NCBI RefSeq assembly: GCF_022565775.1
Contig: NZ_JAIUMC010000021.1
Coordinates: 1-36,309, forward strand
Reading direction: 5' to 3'
DNA: 36,309 nt
Origin: Natronospirillum sp.
Lineage (GTDB): Bacteria; Pseudomonadota; Gammaproteobacteria; Pseudomonadales; Natronospirillaceae
The notes beneath the pieces are model-generated. The model was not told the origin of the DNA and searched no databases. It saw only the letters and a program-made list of their open reading frames with translations. Positions 31,662-36,309 of the stretch are shown one piece after another; the first letter of the stretch is position 1, and each line of letters begins with the position of its first letter. Both the position numbers and the translations under genes were made by a program.

Positions 31662-32914
31662 GAAGCTTCTATTATTATGCCAGATATATTGTCGCGAGAA
31701 TATTTTATCTATCACTAGGGCTGAAGGTAAAAAAACAATTCCTGTATATTAATAAATGCTGGAATGAAAAGAATAACCGAGAACCCGAAATTTTCAAACA
31801 CACAATAGAAAATAAAAAACTAAACTATTGCGAGCGCAAGGAAATTTCAAAAAACAGCCCTGAATATATTAAGCCGACTACAAAAAAGATGCTTATCGAA
31901 CAATCAGAGAAGCTAAAAGAAAGAACAGACTTATATAAAAGAAAAACATCTGGTACTACTGGTGAACCTACCAAAATATATTTAAATCGACATGAGCTTG
32001 GAAAACTATTGGCGGTGAGAGACTACTGCTACCGACACTACAATATAAAGCTTGGCTATAGAGAAGGTCGCGTATGGGCAAGATCTAACAGAGACATCGG
32101 AACTTTCTTCAAGGATTTTCTATTAAATCGGAAGACTTTTTATCCGACATCTGAAGAAGCATTAGAGCAAACGACAAGTTTGTTAAAATACAAACCACAG
32201 TACCTATATGGTTACTCTTCTTTAATATTGGAACTTTCCAAAATCATAGTTACAAACAAACTAGAAGTACCCCAAATAAAGTGTGTGATCTGCACAGCTG
32301 AACCGATACTGACCTCGCAGAAAGTACATCTCGAAAGTATTTTTAGCTGCCCAGTTGTTGAAGAGTATGGATCAACTGAATTTGACATCTTAGCTTTTGA
32401 ATGCAGAAAAGGCCACATGCATCAAGTTAATCCTTGGATTAAAATTGAAGTTGAAAATTCCACAACAATGATTACCGACTTCTCAAGAACAACTCAAAAG
32501 ATAATTAGATATTTAATAGGTGACCATTTTGATATAGCACAAACTCAGTGCACTCTACTTGGCTCCAATAACATAATCACTAATCTTGAGGGTCGGTCAA
32601 CTGACAGGTATGCTTTTGATAAAAACGGCACCAAGTTTCACTCAGTTGAATTATCTAGATCAATTGGAAAATACCAAAAGCTAAACGACACATATTTTAC
32701 TTTCCACATCCTTCAGAAAGAACTGGGGAAAATAATATTATATTTACCCTACGAACTTCAGGAAAAGAGTACCAAAATTAGAAACTTTATAGAAAGTGAA
32801 ATCACACATAATACCAACCTAAAAATAGAAATAAAAATAATTATAGTGCAACCTCAAGAAGTTAGAAAAGAAACTAAAAAAAACAGCTATTTCACCCAAT
32901 GCATAAATACATAA
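31658..32914 (+). CDS. CapK/PaaK-like adenylate-forming ligase
   Basis: The 418-residue protein resembles the phenylacetate-CoA ligase-like CapK family found in capsule and polysaccharide loci. The ATP-binding loop is KRKTSGTTGEPTK and the second motif is VEEYGSTEFDILAFE. The start is taken at ATG 31658, overlapping the preceding stop (ATGA), rather than 12 codons upstream inside the GT4 gene. The substrate is unknown; such proteins may activate a carboxylic or amino acid for decorating a sugar. The AT-rich composition matches its neighbours. Confidence 0.8.
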   Translation: MRSFYYYARYIVARIFYLSLGLKVKKQFLYINKCWNEKNNREPEIFKHTIENKKLNYCERKEISKNSPEYIKPTTKKMLIEQSEKLKERTDLYKRKTSGTTGEPTKIYLNRHELGKLLAVRDYCYRHYNIKLGYREGRVWARSNRDIGTFFKDFLLNRKTFYPTSEEALEQTTSLLKYKPQYLYGYSSLILELSKIIVTNKLEVPQIKCVICTAEPILTSQKVHLESIFSCPVVEEYGSTEFDILAFECRKGHMHQVNPWIKIEVENSTTMITDFSRTTQKIIRYLIGDHFDIAQTQCTLLGSNNIITNLEGRSTDRYAFDKNGTKFHSVELSRSIGKYQKLNDTYFTFHILQKELGKIILYLPYELQEKSTKIRNFIESEITHNTNLKIEIKIIIVQPQEVRKETKKNSYFTQCINT

Positions 32915-32963
32915 ACACTTCACTTTCTAACAATACGTCACCCAAGGTAGAGGTAAAGTACAA

Positions 32964-33959
32964 ATGAAATTGCACTTTGTTGGCGACATAAGTCTAGGTG
33001 AATATTATTTAACTTTTGGCCACGGCGTAAAAACCGTTTGTAAAAATGTAGACCCTTTTGAATTATGCGAGCAAATATTCTCTAAGTCAGATGCAGTAAT
33101 TGGAAATCTGGAAGGTCCCGCTAGTAACGTGGGAAATAATCCATCTGAGCCAGAAAGCGTAGTATTGAGAGCTGACCCCAACAGCATTCGCTATCTTTCA
33201 AAATCAAATTTCAAAATTGTTCAGGTTGCTAACAATCATAGCATCCAGCACGGGATTGAATGTTTTAATGATTCAAACCAGAAGTTACTTAAATATAACA
33301 TTCTTCCAGTCGGCCTTATTAACCAAAGAATAACAAAAATTATTATCCATGGGGAAAGCATAGGTTTTCTAGCTGCATCTGACGTGACAGACAATACTGA
33401 ACCGTCGCAAGATATCTACCAATATTTAAACCATGAGTTTATAGATAGAATTAAAAATTCAGTCAGCGAAGTAGATCATCTTTTCGTGCTATTGCACTGG
33501 GGGTTAGAGTCAAGCACAAAGCCTCTGCGTTACCAGGATGAACTTGCGATGGAACTCAAAGAGCTTGGAGTTAGAGGAGTTATAGGGTCGCATCCGCATC
33601 TATTTTACCCCATAACAAGTTACGATAACTTTGTTTACGCACCATCTCTTGGAAATTTCATTTTTGATGACGGCTGGGATAGCCGGAAGCTGAAGACTGG
33701 AATATTAGAATTAGATTTGAAGAAAAATTTCATGGCCGTTAAAGTTATTCCTATACATATAAGGAAGTCAGATTTCAGGCCCAAGCCTTTTGGAGATAAA
33801 ATACCTATAACTGGAGAGTACAAGTTATACAAATTAGGGGATAAAATGAATTATCAACAACTTAAAAAGACACTCTTCTTTTTTCGGCACCTCCCGAAAG
33901 GCAACATGCTTCTAAAATTGAAATTCTTTTCAAGAAAGCTACTAAGAATCTTTAGCTAA
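32964..33959 (+). CDS. CapA-like metallophosphoesterase family protein
   Basis: The 331-residue protein belongs to the CapA (PGA_cap) family of the calcineurin-like superfamily. Metal-site motifs are visible in order: GDISLGE, IGNLEGP, VANNHSIQHG, LLHWGLE and GSHPHLFYPI, then YAPSLGNFIFDD. An AGAGGT sits 9 nt before the ATG. Some relatives act in poly-gamma-glutamate or capsule synthesis; others may remove phosphate or modify surface polymers. No signal peptide is present, so it may work in the cytoplasm. The neighbouring CapK-like ligase suggests a shared polymer-modification step. Confidence 0.82.
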   Translation: MKLHFVGDISLGEYYLTFGHGVKTVCKNVDPFELCEQIFSKSDAVIGNLEGPASNVGNNPSEPESVVLRADPNSIRYLSKSNFKIVQVANNHSIQHGIECFNDSNQKLLKYNILPVGLINQRITKIIIHGESIGFLAASDVTDNTEPSQDIYQYLNHEFIDRIKNSVSEVDHLFVLLHWGLESSTKPLRYQDELAMELKELGVRGVIGSHPHLFYPITSYDNFVYAPSLGNFIFDDGWDSRKLKTGILELDLKKNFMAVKVIPIHIRKSDFRPKPFGDKIPITGEYKLYKLGDKMNYQQLKKTLFFFRHLPKGNMLLKLKFFSRKLLRIFS

Positions 33960-33972
33960 TATCGGTAAAAAT

Positions 33973-35160
33973 ATGAATATATTAATATTATACAAAGAAG
34001 ATTATCCATGGGATGTTCGGGTTGAAAAACTCGCTTTAGCAGCAACTGAAGCAGGAAACACAGTTTACATATTAAGCAACAACAAAAAGAAATTAGAACG
34101 AACAGAGACAATTAATAATATCAAAATTCTACGAATTAAAAGCTACTATACTTTGAACGAAAAATTGAGATCCCTTGCTCTCTTTCCTTTCTGGTTTAAC
34201 TTGAACTGGGCGATTTCATTTATTCATGTTATAAAAAAATACAAAATTAGCAAAGTTATTGTGCGAGACCTTCCGCTACTCAAACTTGCTACAACACTTA
34301 AAAAGTTTCTAGGATATTCTGTATACTATGACATGGCAGAAGTGTATCCAGAGATGTATCGGTCTATACATCAGTATAGCAACCCTGGTCTTTTAACAAA
34401 AATAATCAAATCACCTTGGGTTTCAGAAAGGTATGAAAGAAATGTAATCTATAAAGTACAACATACCTTTACCATGATAGAAGAATCAAAATTTAGATTG
34501 ATCGAAAGATATAATTTGGATCCAAGTATGGTGTCTATTGTAAGCAATACACCTCCAAAATCAAAATACAACGGCAAACAAGTAGTACATAGTGAGAGCC
34601 CTCTAAATATAATCTATGTTGGATTCTTAACGCGCCTAAGGGGAATTGACTTACTCATCGATGCGATAGAAAATATAAATTCATCAGACCCAAGCATTGA
34701 TATCAACTTTGACATTGTAGGCGAAGGGTATTACAAAGAAGTTCTTGAAAATCTAGTCAGAAAATACTCATTACATAATAGTGTTAGAATACACGGCTGG
34801 CTAGATCATAACGAAGTCAACAGACTTTTCTTTGAATCAAACATCGGCGCACTTCCTTATCGTCCCTGTTCACATTGGAATACCACGATACCAAACAAAA
34901 TATTTGACTATATGCTAGCTGGCCTTCCGGTAATAAGCACACCGGTAACAACCATAGGGAGAATTATAGAAACCTCTAATTGTGGTGTAGTATCTAGCAG
35001 CACTAATATCTCGGACATTTCGGAGGCGCTGTTAAAATTGCGTAATCCTGATGTAAGGCAATCGCTTGGATCGAATGGGCGCAATGCTGTCTTGGATAAA
35101 TTTAATTGGGAGAATGACAAATCAATTTTCATAGACGCCATTAACAAAAAAGGCCCCTAA
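33973..35160 (+). CDS. Glycosyltransferase family 4 (GT-B fold)
   Basis: The 395-residue enzyme has DYPWDVRVEKLALAATEAG near the N-terminus, a C-terminal domain with GFLTRLRGIDLLIDAIENI and the donor-site loop IFDYMLAGLPVISTPV. It probably adds a sugar to the surface polysaccharide; specificity is unknown. It starts 13 bp after the CapA-like gene. It ends the AT-rich block; insertion-sequence remnants start soon after its stop, so the original operon may have continued. Confidence 0.85.
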   Translation: MNILILYKEDYPWDVRVEKLALAATEAGNTVYILSNNKKKLERTETINNIKILRIKSYYTLNEKLRSLALFPFWFNLNWAISFIHVIKKYKISKVIVRDLPLLKLATTLKKFLGYSVYYDMAEVYPEMYRSIHQYSNPGLLTKIIKSPWVSERYERNVIYKVQHTFTMIEESKFRLIERYNLDPSMVSIVSNTPPKSKYNGKQVVHSESPLNIIYVGFLTRLRGIDLLIDAIENINSSDPSIDINFDIVGEGYYKEVLENLVRKYSLHNSVRIHGWLDHNEVNRLFFESNIGALPYRPCSHWNTTIPNKIFDYMLAGLPVISTPVTTIGRIIETSNCGVVSSSTNISDISEALLKLRNPDVRQSLGSNGRNAVLDKFNWENDKSIFIDAINKKGP

Positions 35161-35367
35161 AGTTTTGACTATTTATGGTAATCTCCTCATTTTTCACTAG
35201 GGTTATCGTTAGAGTCTGTCAGGAAATCTTAGCCACATTCTGTTTCGGTGTTATTCCGCTCAGTGCCATGTTCGGTCGCTCTTAGTAGTAAGTCCAGGGT
35301 AATCCCCCCGAAAAATAATCGCGGTGATAAGTGGAATTTTGTAACCTGAACAGACAGGAGATTCCAC
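35161..35367. other. Junction region between surface-polysaccharide genes and insertion elements
   Basis: The first part is AT-rich, like the upstream genes; the GC content rises after about 35215. A GAGTCTGTCAGGAAATC stretch at 35213-35229 may be an insertion-sequence end, and the stretch AAGTCCAGGG to GACAGGAGATTCCAC (35290-35366) looks like the left non-coding end of the IS3-type element. No intact gene is seen. Confidence 0.45.
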
Positions 35368-35484
35368 ATGCGCAAATCACGTTTCACCGACAGCCAGATC
35401 ATGGCGATTTTGAAGCAGGCCGAGTCCGGCGTGCCAGTCCCTGAACTGTGTCGCGAGCACGGCATGAGCAGTGCGACATTTTAT
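35290..35484 (+). mobile_element. IS3-family element, 5' fragment
   Basis: The non-coding end and the first 39 codons of an orfA-type transposase remain (see the pseudogene entry). The left boundary is approximate because its terminal inverted repeat could not be matched to a right end. The fragment is cut at about 35484 by the following IS110-type sequence. Confidence 0.65.
35368..35484 (+). pseudogene. IS3-family transposase OrfA, truncated
   Basis: The frame encodes MRKSRFTDSQIMAILKQAES and GVPVPELCREHGMSSATFY, the classic N-terminus of the OrfA helix-turn-helix protein of IS3-type elements. After TFY, where family members continue with a KWR-type sequence, the reading changes to IYGLPPYCKHFWR and stops at 35524-35526. 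An ACAGGAGATT ribosome-binding site precedes the ATG. OrfB is absent from the window. The cut matches the boundary of the IS110-type element. Confidence 0.85.
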
Positions 35485-35499
35485 ATCTATGGACTACCT

Positions 35500-35708
35500 C
35501 CCTATTGCAAGCACTTCTGGCGTTAGGATCCGAACTGCATACATCTATCCGGCATCAGACTTTCCAAGAAAGTAGTGCCCAAATGGGGAATCCGCTCACG
35601 CACGCCTCAACAAATGGACGATCTCAGGGATCATTATAAAAGTCAGGTTCTGAGCGTGATGGTTCGACCTTTTTGCCATTTTCAGTGCTTTCGCAATTCG
35701 CTGGTGGT
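35500..35708 (-). ncRNA. Candidate bridge-RNA region of the IS110/IS1111-type element
   Basis: IS110-family elements encode a structured bridge RNA in a non-coding end; in IS1111-type members it lies downstream of the transposase. Here the 200 bp after the transposase stop are non-coding and contain ATGGCAAAAAGGTCGAACC and CAGAACCTGACTTTTATAAT (minus strand), which resemble conserved blocks recalled from IS1111-type ends. The RNA ends and loops are not defined. Confidence 0.4.
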
Positions 35709-36254
35709 TTAGGAGCAGACGTAGCTGGTATTGTTCCGCAGAATCGCCCAAATGATTCTAGCGTTCTTATTGGCTACAGCTACAGTCGCCTTGTTGAACC
35801 CTCGTCGCTCCTTCAACTGATTAACCCATTTATCGAAAAGGCTATTGTCTGGTTTCGAGGTCCTTAATACCGCCCTAGCACCGTGTACTAAAAGCGTTCG
35901 GAGATGTTGATCACCACGTTTGGTTATGTTCATAAGGATTTTCCGGTCGCCGCTAGAATGCTGTCTTGGAACAAGGCCTAGCCAGGCAGCGAAATGACGT
36001 CCGTTTTTAAAATCTCTGCCGTCTCCGACGGCGGCGACAACAGCAGTGGCAGTCTTGGGCCCGACGCCCTTAATTTTTGCGATTCGCTGGCAGGCATCAC
36101 TTTCCTTGAAGACAACCTCGATTTCCTTGTCGAAGAAATGGATTCGATTATCGAGACTGATCATAAGCTCATACAACTCTTGGATCGTCCGCCTCATCCT
36201 TATCGACAAGCCATTCGTGGCATCCTCGAGCACTAACGGAATCGCTTTGCGCAA
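35709..36254 (-). pseudogene. IS110-family transposase, C-terminal part
   Basis: The 181-residue frame matches the C-terminal transposase_20 domain: RIAKIKGVGPKTATAVVAAV, then FAAWLGLVPRQHSSGDRK, and ITKRGDQHLRTLLVHGAR, which includes the active-site serine region of this family. The coding sense continues upstream (IYELTTRDTRLRKAIPL) but a TGA at 36294-36296 interrupts the frame 14 codons before the TTG at 36254. The N-terminal DEDD domain is beyond the window or lost. Annotated as broken because of this stop; a frameshift near the edge is an alternative. Confidence 0.7.
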
Positions 36255-36309
36255 CCTAGTGTCCCGAGTGGTTAATTCGTATATTTTTGCGCATCAAGAT
36301 TCATCTTGG

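Larger units (their letters stand above)
35485..36309 (-). mobile_element. IS110/IS1111-type element, partial (runs off the right edge)
   Basis: The element contains the C-terminal part of an IS110-family transposase and, downstream of its stop, about 220 bp of non-coding end. Its inferred end near 35485 (minus strand: GGGAGGTAGTCCATAGAT) resembles the terminal sequence of IS1111-type elements and coincides with the break in the IS3 orfA. The other end lies beyond the window, so direct evidence for the target site is missing. Confidence 0.65.

Noticed and set aside
35229-35465. 78-codon minus-strand frame across the IS3 remnant
   Set aside because: It overlaps the recognised orfA start on the other strand and has no transposase motif.

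Overview
The window comes from a GC-rich gammaproteobacterium, probably marine or halotolerant. The taxon is inferred from gene content: an Mrp-type Na+/H+ antiporter, an OsmF-type osmolyte importer, TviB, and a PrsK/PrsR/PrsT exosortase system. The genus cannot be fixed from the sequence.

Layout. (1) 1-8835: a MATE efflux gene broken by one in-frame stop, a pterin carbinolamine dehydratase, then an eight-gene Mrp operon (E-F-G-A'/B-C-D-D-D). (2) 8836-13360: an osmF-yehY-yehX-yehW osmolyte ABC importer on the minus strand, bracketed by GC-rich hairpin repeats; one locus is a 101-bp tandem array. (3) 13360-22278: three lipoproteins of unknown function, two of them related Fn3-like paralogues, followed by prsK-prsR-prsT. 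(4) 22279-26262: four PEP-CTERM proteins in two paralogous pairs. Each gene has a candidate sigma-54 (-24/-12) promoter, matching the sigma-54 activator PrsR just upstream. The first pair also carries c-di-GMP-I (GEMM) type riboswitches in the leaders. (5) 26570-30528: tviB, a short exosortase with a C-R-H triad, a separate EpsI-like protein and a GT2 glycosyltransferase. (6) 30528-35160: an AT-rich, evidently acquired extension with two GT4 glycosyltransferases, a CapK/PaaK-like ligase and a CapA-like phosphoesterase, joined to the GC-rich operon through overlapping start and stop codons. (7) 35161-36309: a truncated IS3-family element apparently interrupted by an IS110/IS1111-type element.

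How it fits together: the exosortase and the nucleotide-sugar and glycosyltransferase genes would make exopolysaccharide and process PEP-CTERM proteins. PrsK/PrsR with RpoN would switch on the PEP-CTERM genes, and c-di-GMP would adjust two of them after transcription starts. This stacked control of extracellular matrix proteins is the most interesting feature of the window.
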